Both the position numbers and the translations under genes were made by a program. Source: Hsuehochloa calcarea (lineage: Eukaryota > Streptophyta > Magnoliopsida > Poales > Poaceae). From it: a stretch of 64,000 bases of DNA. The notes beneath the pieces are model-generated. The model did no database searches, was not told the DNA's origin, and saw only the letters and a program-made list of their open reading frames with translations. Every line of letters begins with the position of its first letter. Position 1 is the stretch's first letter. Positions 11,110 to 22,329 of this stretch are shown here, one piece after another. The stretch lies in the NCBI GenBank assembly GCA_036346395.1, contig CM070604.1, positions 44,791,662-44,855,661 on the forward strand. The letters are read 5' to 3'.

Positions 11110-11844
11110 TGAAATGTCGAGAGCAGCTGAAAACCCAGAATCCTTCTGCCGTTTCTGCTCAGCATTTTAAGTTCAGACTTGTGACCTGTTGCTATGTGGA
11201 AATGTATTGCAGTGTCTATAGATCCTATAATAGCAGGCCAGTTAAAAAGGAGATAAAACTAGCTACAGAGTACTGGAAGAATTTTTAGCATCTGAAGTCA
11301 TTTCTTTGTAGATTGATTTGGTTTCTTCTTTTTGTTGATGCTATTTATCTGTGGATGGGCAGTTGATGGATTCTCTTATGTAGTTTACAGATCTGTGTAG
11401 TTTTGTTTCATCATGTGAAACATCTTTTCCCTACCAGTGTTTGTTTTGCCTGCAAATTACAATGCTATATGCCAACTGAAATGCAGTTTTAGGGCCCAAA
11501 TTGCATGGCTGGATTATCATATTAACATTCTTTCACATCTCTTCTTGCAAAATAATTGTTTAGTTTTCCTTTTTCATTTCCCTTGGAACATCATCATTTG
11601 TTTGCCCGATCTTTAGTAACAGGTGAAATGTAATTCTCAGTAGTCTAGTTCAGGAGATTGCTGATGAATGCCACATTCCAAGATCTGTTTAGGTTGTTGC
11701 TTTCGACATAATCAAGACAGGCCGTTACAAATCAATTAATGTTTGTTGGAAGAATAATTCATTCCTTTATCGGTGGGACTCACCCCACAAAGTTAACATC
11801 TAGAAATGTAGTTACATTGCAAAGACTGATTGGACTCCTTCACT
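11110..11844. other. CR4 3'UTR and intergenic
   Basis: T-rich sequence follows the CR4 stop and probably holds its 3'UTR. I could not pick one polyadenylation site with confidence. No other gene is seen before the LTR element. Confidence 0.5.
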
Positions 11845-12297
11845 TGTACTCATAGGGTAGCTATACTCTAAGGGGTGTTTTGGTCATTTGTATAGGCCAA
11901 AAGTCTATAAATACCCTATATATCCCTCGTTTCAAAGGGAGACTCTCTTGAACAATAAAGAATCACATTCAAATAGACGAGCCCTCGGGGGCTTCTTTCC
12001 CGGAGGTAACTCTCCGTTGGCTCACCAACAGGAGTAAAGCGGTCCTCTTAGACCCTTCGAACCTGTATAAATCATTGTGTCATTTTTATTCTCGTGGATG
12101 ATGGTCCGTCAAACGGCCGACGTCCACCCCCTCACTCATATTTGGTTTTTACACCTACAACGATAGGAGTAAGGCGGTCCTCTCGGACCCTCAAACATGT
12201 ATAAATCCTTGTGTCATTTTTTACTCTCGTGAACGATGACCCGTCAGACGGCCGACGTCCACCACCTCACTCGTGTTCGATTTTTACACCTACAACA
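11845..12297 (+). repeat. 5' LTR with internal 135-bp tandem duplication
   Basis: A TATA-like CTATAAATACCC lies near 11907 and an AATAAAG motif near 11955. From 12027 to 12297 a unit of about 135 bp occurs twice. Each copy starts AGGAGTAA(A/G)GCGGTCCTCT and ends TTTTTACACCTACAAC. The LTR ends ...CTACAACA directly before the primer site. The left limit (TGTACTC) is a guess based on TG. Confidence 0.7.
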
Positions 12298-12313
12298 TTG
12301 GCGCTGACCGTGG
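12298..12313 (+). other. Primer binding site (TTGGCGC type)
   Basis: TTGGCGCTGACCGTGG sits directly after the LTR end and resembles the primer site of the Gypsy Tat/Retand (RIRE2-like) group. It fixes the plus orientation of the element. Confidence 0.7.
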
Positions 12314-12747
12314 AGAGCGTAGCTAATTTACGAAAGACTATGGCTCCTACCAAAAAATACTCTAAGTCCACGAAGCCTCCCCCGAGCTCATAGGGTAGTG
12401 ATCTCGTGTACGGCCCATCCACTCTTTGGAGGAGCCCCAGCCGAGCACCCTCGTCGAAGACAAGGGACATCCACCCCGGGATAGACAACGTCCTACATGC
12501 CATGGAGATCCCATGCGCATCCCCCTCCCTTGTGCGAGCCGATGTGAGGCCCAGCCAAGGGTGAGCAGTTCAATGCGCCCTCGCAGCCAGAAAGCTAAGG
12601 ATTCTGAGGCCAACCGTTACCCTCGAGACGCAAGAGTGATGAAGGCTCACTACGAGAGCTACCCCCTAACACGCTACTGTTAGGGGACAGTCCTGACATA
12701 CAAATCTCGTAGGGGCTCTCAAGACACTTTCCCTCCAACGGATTTCA

Positions 12748-13045
12748 CCCTCGTGATGCATAAGGCATACGACCTTCGCGGTCTTCCCTAGCAAAAGTCC
12801 ATGGTAGCTTGGGCGTCCGTCGCCTCCACCATGGCGGCTTGTGTCCTACTAGACCTAGGGTATGAGGGACAACTTGGGCCCAGCGCCCAAGGGATTTTAC
12901 CCTCGTGGTGCATAGGGTGTATGACCTTTACGGTCTTCCCTAGCAAAAGTCCAAGGTGGCTTGGGTGTCCGTCACCTACACCATGGTGGCTCGTGTCCTA
13001 CTGGACCTAGGGCATGAGCGACAACTTGGGCCTAGTAGCCAAGTT
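12748..13045. repeat. Two-copy tandem repeat, about 155 bp
   Basis: Two adjoining copies carry the marks CCTAGCAAAAGTCCA, TGGGCGTCCGTC/TGGGTGTCCGTC and GACCTAGGG(T/C)ATGAG. The copies differ by scattered substitutions. No coding potential is seen. Confidence 0.75.
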
Positions 13046-13189
13046 GATGGATATGCTAAGGATTCATCCCCCTTAGACTCCAGGCTATGCGTCGAATGAC
13101 CTCCAGGTCCCCGCACACCTATCTCCATTCCTTGGCAAGGGTTAACCCGCCTATGGGGGGGGGGGGGAAGGGCTCCATCACCCTCATAC

Positions 13190-14290
13190 TTCGTTGCCAC
13201 GACTTAGTCTCGTGGGCGCCACTCCAGTGTGCCTGTGACTTACTATCCTGGGAACGCCTCCAAGGTACCCATGAGTTAGCCTCATGGGCGCCTCTAAGTC
13301 CACTGGGGGCTACCACCCCTAGTGGCCATTCAATGCCCCATGACTTAGCCTCGTGGGCGCCACTCTAGTGTGCCCGTGACTTACTGTCGTGGGCACATCT
13401 CCAAGGTGCCCATGAGTTAGCCTCATGGGTGCCACTAAGTCCACTGTGGCTACCACCCCTAGTGGTCATTCGGTGTCCCACGACTTAGCCTCGTGGGCAC
13501 CACTCCGGTGTGCCCGTGACTTGCTGTCATGGGCACGCCTCCAAGGTGCCCATGAGTTAGCCTCATGGGTGCCTCTAAGTCCACTAGGGTGGTACCCCTA
13601 GTGGCCATTCGGTGCCTCACGACTTAGCCTCGTGAGCAACACTCCGGTGCGCCCGTGACTTACTGTCATGGGCACACCTCCAAGGTGCCCATGAGTTAGC
13701 CTTATGGGCGCCTCCAAGTCCACTCGGGCCTACCACCCTAGTGGCCATTTGGTACCCCACGACATAGCCTCGTAGGCTCCACTCCGGTGTGCCCGAGACT
13801 TACTATCGTGGGCACACCTCCAATGTGCCCATGAGTTAGCCTCATGGGCGCCTCTAAGTCCACTGGGGACTATCACCTCTAGTGGTCATTCGGTGCCTCA
13901 CGACTTAGCCTCGTGGGCGCCACTCCAGTGTGCCTGTGACTCACTGTCATAGGCACACCTCCAAGGTGCCCATGAGTTATCCTCATGGGCACCTCCAAGT
14001 CCACTGGGGTCTACCACCCCTAGTGGTCATTCGGTGTCCCACAACTTAGCCTTGTGGGTGCCACTCCGGTGTGTCCGTGACTTACTGTCATGGGCACACC
14101 TCCAAGGTTCCCATGAGTAAGCCTCATGGGCATGTCCAAGTCCACCAGGGGCTACCACCCCTGTTGGCCATTCGGTGTCCCATGACTTAGCCTCGTAGGC
14201 ACCTTTCCGATATGTCCATGACTCAGTCTCATAGGTGCACCTCTAAGGTGCCCCATGATTTAGTCTCATGGGCACTCTCAAGCCTACTGA
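13190..14290. repeat. Tandem array, about 140-bp unit, about 8 copies
   Basis: The phrase CATGAGTTAGCCTCATGGG recurs near 13271, 13410, 13551, 13690 and 13831, and with changes beyond. It alternates with CACGACTTAGCCTCGTGGGC, so each unit holds two related half-units. Copies diverge progressively. It lies inside the non-autonomous Gypsy element. Confidence 0.9.
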
Positions 14291-14639
14291 GGAATGCAAC
14301 CATTAATAGCTTTGTGTTGCTCTTCAACAAAACATGTACACCTCTTCCAGGCAGCTCAAATAATCTACAATCGACCTAGCTCGAATATCAATCAAGGACT
14401 ATCATTTCTACATAAGGCTATCACCTCAGAGATCTTAGTATCTAAAGTGACGGACTCCTACTTTTCCCACGGCAACGACTTCGATCATCTGTCTTGTCAA
14501 ACGGATGTTATCTTGCTACAAGAAACATGTGTTGATCATTCTCTCTTTCACATGCTTCACAGGGGTTGCTCCACGTCCATGACTTCGCCTTCACAGGCTT
14601 CGCTCCGACGCGCCACCCACCTCGAAGGCTGATGAGAAC

Positions 14640-15330
14640 ATCAACCCTAAAGATGCAACCACTACTTCGACCCGCTGCACTGCATCCTCTACTTCAACCA
14701 TATCTTCTTCGATAGGACTTTCGGCCACTGCACTGCCATATTCCCCAATTGGACCGAGCTGCTTCTACCCTTATGAGCCGAGCTATGATTACATGCCATT
14801 GTGATGCGTCTACATGCCATGGTGTTGTGTCACCAATTGTTGGCCCATGGGCTTTGTAATGATTGGACTAATTTGGGCCATATGGCCGGCCACCTAGGGT
14901 TTTTAGTACTGTTCATATAGTACCCGCGGTCACCCCTCCCTTCACCTATACATAGTGGTCGCCACCCCTCTGGTTTCCTTGGATTTTGTTGATTGAAGTT
15001 TAGATTTGCTACTTTATTCTTTGTCCTCTTGTTCCGCAGGATCAATAACGACATTGTCTAAGGAACCCTACTTATCAATACAATTTTTATTCATATTTGC
15101 AATACATCAGATTGTGTTTTACATTGTTCTTGTGTGCTTCTTCGATACATGCAAGAATTGATCTTCGTGATCAGGTCAACCGGGTATTTCTGTACGGTTG
15201 ATAACGACTTGTCGAGCAGTTTAGCGATTACGTAGTTTCGGGCCTTGTGAGTTCATAGCCAGGATCGTGAGAGTTGAGCGACTTCTACCGAATTTACCTT
15301 CTCATCGAATGATCGGGCCAGATCAGAACC
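14640..15330 (+). mobile_element. LTR-like block embedded in a repeat array
   Basis: This block splits the 79-bp tandem array: one unit ends at about 14630 and the array resumes near 15344. It looks like an LTR: TGTTGTGTCACC near 14822, a TATA-like CTATACATAG near 14946, then a T-rich part and an ending ATCGGGCCAGATCAGAACC. No partner LTR, primer site or target duplication was found, so a solo LTR or a leader segment are both possible. Confidence 0.35.
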
Positions 15331-15339
15331 TCCGTGGTT

Positions 15340-15790
15340 CTTCAAAGGCTATGCCTCGGTGGGGTGGCCCCACATCCACAACTTCGCCTTCATAGGCTTT
15401 GCTCTGATGCGCCACCTGCCTCGAAGGCTATGCCTCGGTGGGGTGGCCCTGCGTCCACGATTTCACCTTCACAGCCTTCGCTCCGACGCTTTGCTCGCCT
15501 CAAAGGCTATGCCTCGGTGGGGTGGCCCCGCGTCCACGACTTCGCCTTCACAAGCTTCGCTCCGACACTCTGCCCGCCTCGAAGGCTATGCCTCGGTGAG
15601 GTGGCCCCACGTCCATGACTTGGCCTTCACAGGTTTCGCTCTGACGCGCCGCCCGCCTCGAAGGCTATGCCTCGGTGGGGTGGCCCCGTGTCCACAACTT
15701 CGCCTTCACAGGCTTCGCTCCGGCACGCCACTTGCCTCGAAGGCTATGCCTCGGTGGGGTGGCCCTGCATCAAGTACTTCGCCTTTAGGA
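15340..15790. repeat. Tandem array, about 79-bp unit, six copies
   Basis: AAGGCTATGCCTCGGTGGGG recurs near 15344, 15423, 15502, 15582, 15660 and 15739, with GTCCACGACTTCGCCTTCAC between. An isolated related unit occurs at about 14565-14632. Open frames across the array come from its composition and repeat length and are not evidence of a protein. Confidence 0.9.
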
Positions 15791-18560
15791 ATGGAACAAC
15801 AAAAACCACCCCCTCACGAAGGGCCAACGAAAAGCGGCAATTTGGTACCCGCTCTCGTGTGGGGCACCCACGCGATAAGAAGCACAAAATAAGTCTTAAG
15901 TATTTGGGCGCCCGCGTGCCTGCCAAGCCAAAATTGGCTAAGTCGAAGGTGCCCTTGCGCGTATTCCTCAGCCCTTGTGCCTTGCGCTGCATCGAGTCAG
16001 AATTTGGCTCTCGAGCGTTTGCATTCCCGTCAAGCTAGAATTTGGCCAAGTCTTTGGCACCTTGGAAAAAACGCCCTACTAAGTGCACATCAAAAATTTT
16101 GCTAACATACCGCAGTAAGAATATTCGTCAACAGGATACAAGACCTCAACATTCTTCTTTGCCCCTTAGGCACCCTTGCAAGCACCCAAGGGATAGGGGC
16201 TAGTGTTGAGGAATCCTACCACCTCCAGTCTAAAATACTCTATACATCGACAAGTCTGCACAAGGGGCGTACGTGAGCCACCTTGCCCCAGGCGCTTGGC
16301 CACCAGATCACTGGGTGTGGTTCGAGGCCTACTGAATATTCGCACACTAAACGCTCATGTTGCGTGGACTTCCTCACATGTACCCTGCTCCTCGATGTGC
16401 GGGAGCCCCGACGCAGCGTGCTTTGACGCCCCGCGTGTCCCGTCACCACTCCAAGGCCCACGCCCCAACACCTAATCGCTCTAAGCGCCCTGCTCACCCC
16501 TTCAATCCTCGTGTAGGGCTCCTAGGGTTCCACGTGCCCTGCCATGCTCGGCGCTAGGGGCCACCCCACCTCCGCCCGGGCTCCAGCCTCGGGGAACCTT
16601 TGCGTTGCAACTCAAACGACCTTCGCACCGGCTTCGTGCAGCCGCCGAGCGCCGCCGCCGCACCTCCGTCAACATCGGGCCACTCGCCGCTCGAGCCCTG
16701 TGCTAGGGTACTTCAAGATCAAGCCGTGTAGTCATGCCACGCCTCCGTTGGCCTCGGGTCGTCTCACCTCCGCCTGAGCCCCGGCCTCGCAGCTGACAGG
16801 GCTCTGCTGAACCGGAAGAGAAGTTCAGACTTCTGAATCTTTTTGGACCAGCTACAGTGAGTCATCAGAGCAATTCAGAAGAGCAACTTCAGAGAAGTTC
16901 AGAAGAACAGAATAACTCACACACGCTATTCATAAGCACTCACTCATACACCCGAAGAACACCCAAAGCAGAAAAGTGTTTTTCGACGCAATATCAAAGC
17001 ACCCCTGCCGAAGCCCACCTTTGGCAGAAGCACGATGAGCGACACCCTTCGGAGCGAGGCGCGCGGCTCCAATCCCTCTAGGGCGCACCAGCACAGGCCT
17101 CGGGCCCGACCCCCTCTGAAGCGACTCCGTGCAGCTGCCGAAGGGCCACCACCTCGCCTGCTCTACCTCGGCGCACCTTCGCTCCCCCTCGGGGCACCTC
17201 GCCTGCTCCGCCTTTGGCTCAGGTGTGGGATCCACCTCGGCCACCTCCAAGCCCCTTGGCGCTGCCCCGGACTCTGTCGACACCGCCTCACCTTCAAGCC
17301 CCTTCGACGTCGGCGACCTTGGCGGCACCCTTTCGGCGTCGCCTGAGCTCCGCCTTGACGCACCTTTGTGCCCCCTAGAGGCACCTCACCTGCTCCGCCC
17401 CTAGCTTGTTGCAGCCTCCGGCCTCGCTAACACTCCTTCGTCCTCCCCCTCGAGCTACCCCCTCGGTGTCACCACCTCGCCCCGCGTCGCGCCTTCGACC
17501 AACGCTAGCCACTATCAAAGTCAGCACTGGAGCGGCGACTGCCATTTAGTCACCTGCTAAGGCTACGCACCACTAGTCGAACATGCATCGCCCGACGCCC
17601 TGCCACCAGCACCCTAGCGCCCCGCCTCCACATGCCCTAGCGTCCGACCACCGACGCCATAGCGCCCTGCCTCCTCGCGCCCGATGCCCTGGCCGCTCCA
17701 CTGTCGCCCCTCTGCCCTCACGGTGTCAGGCCCTCGTAGCCTCGAGGCGTCGCACCCTCGCGGTGGCCTCATGCCCTTGCGCCCTCGCGTTCGGGCCCAA
17801 GACCTAGGGACCGGGTACATGTGATCTAACCACTCCGGTTATTTGACTTGGCTTGCTCGCACTCAGTGGAAGATCCTATTTTAGACCCCTGTCGCCGATG
17901 CCATGCCAAAACTGAAAGTCAGCACCATGCTCTAGGCGCCCTGCCGTCGACGCCCAACCAAACCAAAAGCCAGTTGCCCTACGAACCCCGAACGCCCGCA
18001 CTCTCCGCAAGCAAGAAATCAAGAACAAGGGGGAGGAGGGAACCGGATGCTCACCTTTCTCGGAGTTTATGCGAGGACTCACCAACCATCTCGCGCCTAT
18101 GGGGGTTCTCCCCACACCTCCAAAGTGTCCGCCGCCTCGCGCGGCCCCTCAGCGTTCGCCGCCTTGCGCATCCCCACGCGGCCCCTCGACGTCTCCTCCA
18201 CTTCACGCAGCCCCGCATGGCTCTTCGCCTTGGGGAGTCCTTCGCTCAGGAGTAACCAAAGCAAGGTATTGTGGTAGAAGCAAACCAAAGGAAGAAAAAT
18301 GGAGAAAAAGGAAGAAGGAATGGGGAAAGCAGTGACGCCCTGCACCCGCGCCCTGCTCATGTGCGCCCTGCCAGCTCTAGTGCCCTGGCACTAGCGCCCT
18401 ACCTACACACGCCAAACGCACTACCAAGTGCCCCACTGAGCAGGGCCTTGGCGAAAATTGCGTGCCGCACCCTACATCTCTCGGCCCCAAGCTCATCTCA
18501 CAGAAGAACCAAAAATCCCCTTCAAAACCAACACAAACACTAATCCACCAACGCATGAAG
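15791..18560. other. GC-rich filler of the non-autonomous element
   Basis: Low-complexity, C-rich sequence with many short CGCC-rich phrases, for example repeated CCCTGCC/GCGCCC blocks at 17580-17800 and 18340-18450. Several open frames exist, but their protein readings are Pro/Ala/Arg-rich and unlike any family I know. I see no gene. Confidence 0.55.
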
Positions 18561-18609
18561 CGAAGCCACTGCAACATCGTGAGCCCCTCGTGAAGCCAAG
18601 AAGAAGAAT

Positions 18610-19040
18610 CCCATCTATTGTTGACGCCGCTCTCGTCACCGTAGGGCAGCCGCGGCACCCGCTGAATCAAATCGCCGCAAGCGGGACGCACCAGCTGCTG
18701 CTTAAGCAATGTCTCAAGGAGGAGGACCTCCTCACCTGCTGTATCGTGCTGCGGGAAGCGCGCCTTGACGGTGCCCGCAAGGAGATCGCCTTCCTCTACT
18801 GCACCTTCTTCGCCTTCCACGCCACGCCGCGTCCGTCCTCATCCTCTTCCTCTCTTTGTCCTTCGCCGGCTCCAAGGCATCTAGTCCAGTACGACCGCCA
18901 CATGCCAGCGCTCCTGGATCCCCTGCCTCGTGTCACTGCTGTCATCGTTGGCCATGCTCTGGGTGTTGCGGTACAAGGCGGACACGGAGGTAGTGGCAGG
19001 AGCCGAGCTGGGAGTGGCAGCGGTGCCGGTAGTCACGCTG
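18610..19040 (+). pseudogene. Captured fragment of a plant membrane-protein gene
   Basis: A stretch reads like a conserved plant protein of unknown function: QIAASGTHQLLLKQ and DGARKEIAFLYCTFFAFH in one frame, ASVLILFLSLSFAGS in another, and SWIPCLVSLLSSLAMLWVL with RYKADTE in yet another. I recall these phrases, in this order, from a small family of grass proteins with membrane segments followed by a coiled coil. Frame changes near 18817 (an apparent ACGCC duplication) and near 18907 break it, and the rest of the gene is missing. It sits inside a transposon with unlike sequence on both sides, so it is best explained as a captured or retro-inserted fragment. Confidence 0.5.
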
Positions 19041-20324
19041 AGCCAAGCCAGAGGTGATGCCAGGAGGCGGTAAGGAAAAAAATCAGCAAGAGCTGCACTG
19101 GCCAAAGCCAAGAAATATAAGGGGGAATTCATTATTTGTCCTCACGTTAGTTGGGTTTTTATAAAAATACACTCCTTCCCAATGTAATGCATTTTTTGCC
19201 CTCATGTTAGTCTTTTTCTTCATTATTTTCCCTCTTTGCATTATTTTAATCTTATCTGCCCGGTTTCCCCATTTTGGCCATGTGAAAATACAATTTTGTC
19301 CCCTTCCCTGCGCATCTCCTCCCCATTGCTCCTTCCTCTTTCCCCCAATCCATTTATCTTCTCCTGAAGCTTCTTCGGTGCCCCTCCTCTTGCTCTCGGG
19401 TGCTCATGGCGCTACCACCTCCGGCCGCCGGCCTCTTTTGTGCGCTCGCGCCCGATCTCCTGCTCCTCTCTTGCTCACCGCCCGCTTCCCACAGGCCTTG
19501 CTCGCCCAAGACTCACCATGGTCGCTCCGGCTCGGCCCTCCGGTGGCTCGCGCCGCTCGTCTTCGCCAGTCGGCTCCCGACTCGCCTCTAGCTCACCCGG
19601 CCCCCTGCGGTCTCCTCCCGCGCCCACACGCGTCCTCTGCTCAGCCGATCTAAGCTTGCCCGCGCCCTAGTTCGGCTCTAGTCTCGCTGTCGCACCCGGC
19701 CACCAGCTCATGCTCGAGCCCGCTCGGTTGCGCCTCCCCTAGCACCGCTCGGCTCGGTCCTCCCTGCGTCCGGCTTTGTTTTCCCCCTCCTATGATTTTT
19801 GGTTTTCTTTTGTCTTTAAGTTTGATTCACTCTTTTCTGATGTGGGTTGATGCATGGTGAAGGTGCTGGATCTGGGTTGATGCATGGTGAAGGTGCTGAA
19901 AGTTTGGATTCTATCTTAATTTTGGATTGATTTCTCCTTGTTTTCTTTCTAGCAATTGGGCATTTCAAAATCCTTGAGCAATTTCGCCCCCAAGATCCAA
20001 TTTAGGTTTGTTGTGCAACATTCAAATTTGAGGTGCCAATTCCCACCCGAATCACTTGTTATCTTCAAAGCCTCGAGCCCGAGCTGCACAAATCGAATCA
20101 AAGGGATCGAACTCGCGCGACACGGAGTTGATGCCACCCGGCGATGGATCGCCGCAGCCTCTGGAGTGGTTCTTGCAACGACGACGGTAATAATCTGTCC
20201 TCTCCCCACCGGCGGCACGGTCCTGGGAGCCCGCGCCCGCGGCTGCAGGCTCAAAGGAGGACACCGGCGGTTATGGCAGTGTCTCGGTGCGAGGGGAGTG
20301 GGGCCGGTCCAGACCGAGGGGTAA
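19041..20324. other. Unassigned sequence, possible second captured fragment
   Basis: From 19130 the sequence repeats a phrase (TTTGTCCTCACGTTAG at 19136, TTTGCCCTCATGTTAG at 19194). It then becomes C-rich (19330-19760) and then ordinary. A GGGTTGATGCATGGTGAAGGTGCTG phrase of about 29 bp is duplicated in tandem near 19842-19900. An open frame of 122 codons (19956-20324) resembles nothing I know. The stretch ends abruptly where the 3' LTR piece begins. Confidence 0.4.
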
Positions 20325-20632
20325 TATTGAGCAATAAAGAATCATACTCAAACTAATGAGCCTCGTTGGCTCACCGACAGGAGTAAGGCGGTCTTCTCGG
20401 ACCCCGAACCTATATAAATCCTTGTGTCATTTTTTACTCTCGTGGACGATAGCTCGTCAGACGGCCGACGTCCACCCATTCACTTGTATTCGGTTTTTAC
20501 ACCTACAACGACAGGAGTAAGGCGGTCCTCTCGGAACCCCGTACCTGTATAAATCCTCGTGTTATTTTTTACTTTCCGTCATATGGCCGACGCTCACCCC
20601 CTTATTTGTGTTTAGTTTTTACACCTACAACA
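20325..20632 (+). repeat. 3' LTR (5'-truncated) of the Gypsy-like element
   Basis: It matches the second half of the 5' LTR (about 11950-12297): GAGCAATAAAGAATCA, TTGGCTCACCGACAGGAG, and both tandem units ending TTTTTACACCTACAACA. The part upstream of the AATAAAG motif is absent. Confidence 0.8.
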
Positions 20633-21490
20633 ATGTTACTGTGACCTAACAGACTTGGCATTATGTTTTTGTAAATACTTCTTTCAGAAGTAATCTTGTA
20701 AGATCGTACTAAATGGATTTGCTGGTTTTGTTGCTTTTACAACTGAAGCAAGCAATCACATTAATGTCTCTTGGCTTGCATCATGGGCCATGTTTCTCAA
20801 ATTTTATAAACAGACACACCATACTATTTTCTGGTTTTGTTAATTCTAGGAGTGGAACATATATATATATATATACAGTTTATTTGCAAGTTTTGCTCTG
20901 CTTTAGTCTGTCAACATATATTGCAATCGGTCGTTAGGATGGTCCTTTCCCCCTCATTCTTTTGAATTTTTTTTGTCATTTTTTTTAACGTTTGATAGGG
21001 AAAGTCATCTTTTTGTCACGTTTCAAGCCGTAGATCATAAGTTTGACTCTAAAGTGGATGGTCCAAATTGGCTGCAGCCCTTCAATAACTTCATACCGCG
21101 CGGGCCGTCTGGCAGTGAACGGCGGTCTAGATAGTATATGTGGAAAAATGGAGGGACACGCTCTTCTTCTTTACCAAAGCCGTAATCATCTAAGCCATCG
21201 ATCCTGTGATTGGGTTCAACACATTTTTTACCGGAATTCTAACAAAAATGAAATTCTTGGGAGGAAAATTTTCCTTATTTTGAATGATTGGAGCAACAAT
21301 TGTCATTGTTGGACCAGTGGTCCTCTTTGTTAATAAAGAGGATAAAGTCTCGCTAGTCTCCACTACAGATCAACAAGATCTCCTGTTTTTCTTTGCTAGA
21401 GATATTATGTAGGTTATAAATCTTAAGAGCTACACAACGTTCTTCGTGGTGTGAAAATCCAACTAAAAATTAGGGAGTGAAAAAAAAGAT
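20633..21490. other. No gene seen
   Basis: AT-rich intergenic sequence with a short (AT)n run near 20858. No protein-like ORF and no inverted repeat was recognised. Confidence 0.5.
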
Positions 21491-21495
21491 TTGAG

Positions 21496-21842
21496 GGTCC
21501 TTTGGAACGCAGGATTTAAAAACACATGAATAGAAAAAACACAACAATTTGGTAGGAATGCAATTGGAAAACACAGGATTGAAAAACTTGCAGGAATGGC
21601 CATTTGGATAGAATGTAGGAAAAACACATAAATATGTCTCAATCTTACGTGAATGAGTGAAAAACAATAGGTTGGGGTGGATTTTTTTCCCCATGAAATT
21701 CCTATGAAATTGTAGGAAAGCTACCATAATCCTATGAAATTTTATAGGATCATTCATGCGTTCCAAATGGTAGTATAGGATCAAATTCGTATTGGACCCC
21801 TCCAAAAATCCTACGACAATTTCTTCAATTCAAAGAGACCCC
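21496..21842. mobile_element. MITE-like element
   Basis: The left end GGTCCTTTGGAACGCAGGATT and the reverse complement of the right end (GGGGTCTCTTTGAATTG) are imperfect inverted repeats. The internal part also folds back: CCTATGAAATT-type motifs recur. GAG flanks both sides (21493-21495 and 21843-21845), a possible 3-bp target duplication as in PIF/Harbinger MITEs, though those prefer TWA. The superfamily is uncertain. Confidence 0.5.
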
Positions 21843-22167
21843 GAGTAGTAAGTAGCCTCTGTGTAGAACTCACCCGTTTCGCCAACAAGGTTTACCTAAA
21901 CCCAGGGTACTGCTTCACCTTTATATTAAAGGAAGTGGGTATTTTATCTTTAGAAGACCGCCCAATGCAACCTATGTACCGACTAGATAAAGCCAAAAGG
22001 AACCATGCACTGGTAACTGCTACTAACTGTGAGTAGAAACACAATTTCCAAGTTCCAACAAAAACAAAAGGTACACTTGGTATGCCAATCAGAAGAGCAA
22101 ACTTTTCTCTGCCCTTTTAATCCCCAAAGAGTGGTGCCTACAAAGTACAAATCCCTTGGACAACCAT

Positions 22168-22176
22168 GCCAAACAG
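22168..22176. repeat. Left 9-bp target-site duplication of the MULE
   Basis: GCCAAACAG lies directly before the left inverted repeat. The same nine bases follow the right end at 32461-32469. Nine base pairs is the hallmark duplication of Mutator insertion. Confidence 0.93.
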
Positions 22177-22280
22177 GAATTTTTGACACTTTTGGCCGTA
22201 TGACGCACGAAAATTCCCCATTTAGCCCCCTTCTGCAAAAATTTCCAAAAATAGCCCCCTCGGGCCACTGCTGCCGTCGG
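22177..22280 (+). repeat. Left terminal inverted repeat of the MULE
   Basis: It aligns with the reverse complement of 32356-32460 with about five mismatches and one 1-bp indel, counted by eye. It starts GAATTTTTGACACTTTTGG and ends GCTGCCGTCGG. Confidence 0.92.
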
Positions 22281-22329
22281 CACGCGGCACAGTGGTGGCC
22301 CCACACAAGTGCAGCGTGGGCGGCACTCG

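Larger units (their letters stand above)
11845..20632 (+). mobile_element. Large non-autonomous Gypsy-like element (LARD)
   Basis: An LTR with a TTGGCGC-type primer site opens the element, and a second copy of the LTR's 3' part closes it (20325-20632). I found no protease, reverse transcriptase or integrase in the 8 kb between. Instead there are three tandem-repeat families, GC-rich filler, an embedded LTR-like block and a captured gene fragment. This is the make-up of large retrotransposon derivatives, such as the non-autonomous partners of the RIRE2/Retand Gypsy group, which move using proteins from other elements. The 3' LTR lacks its 5' part, so the right side has been rearranged. Confidence 0.65.

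Noticed and set aside
13190..14290. CRISPR-like spacing of repeats
   Set aside because: The whole 140-bp unit is repeated, with no unique spacers, and the DNA is plant nuclear.
15334..15892. Repetitive open frames over the 79-bp array
   Set aside because: Frame and content follow from the repeat; 79 is not a multiple of three, so a conserved protein repeat is not possible.
17035..18335. Pro/Ala/Arg-rich open frames on both strands
   Set aside because: Several overlapping frames are open at once in C-rich sequence, so none can be taken as coding.
19204..19670. 149-codon open frame with a hydrophobic start
   Set aside because: A C-rich stretch with three overlapping frames open; no domain and no supporting start or splice context.
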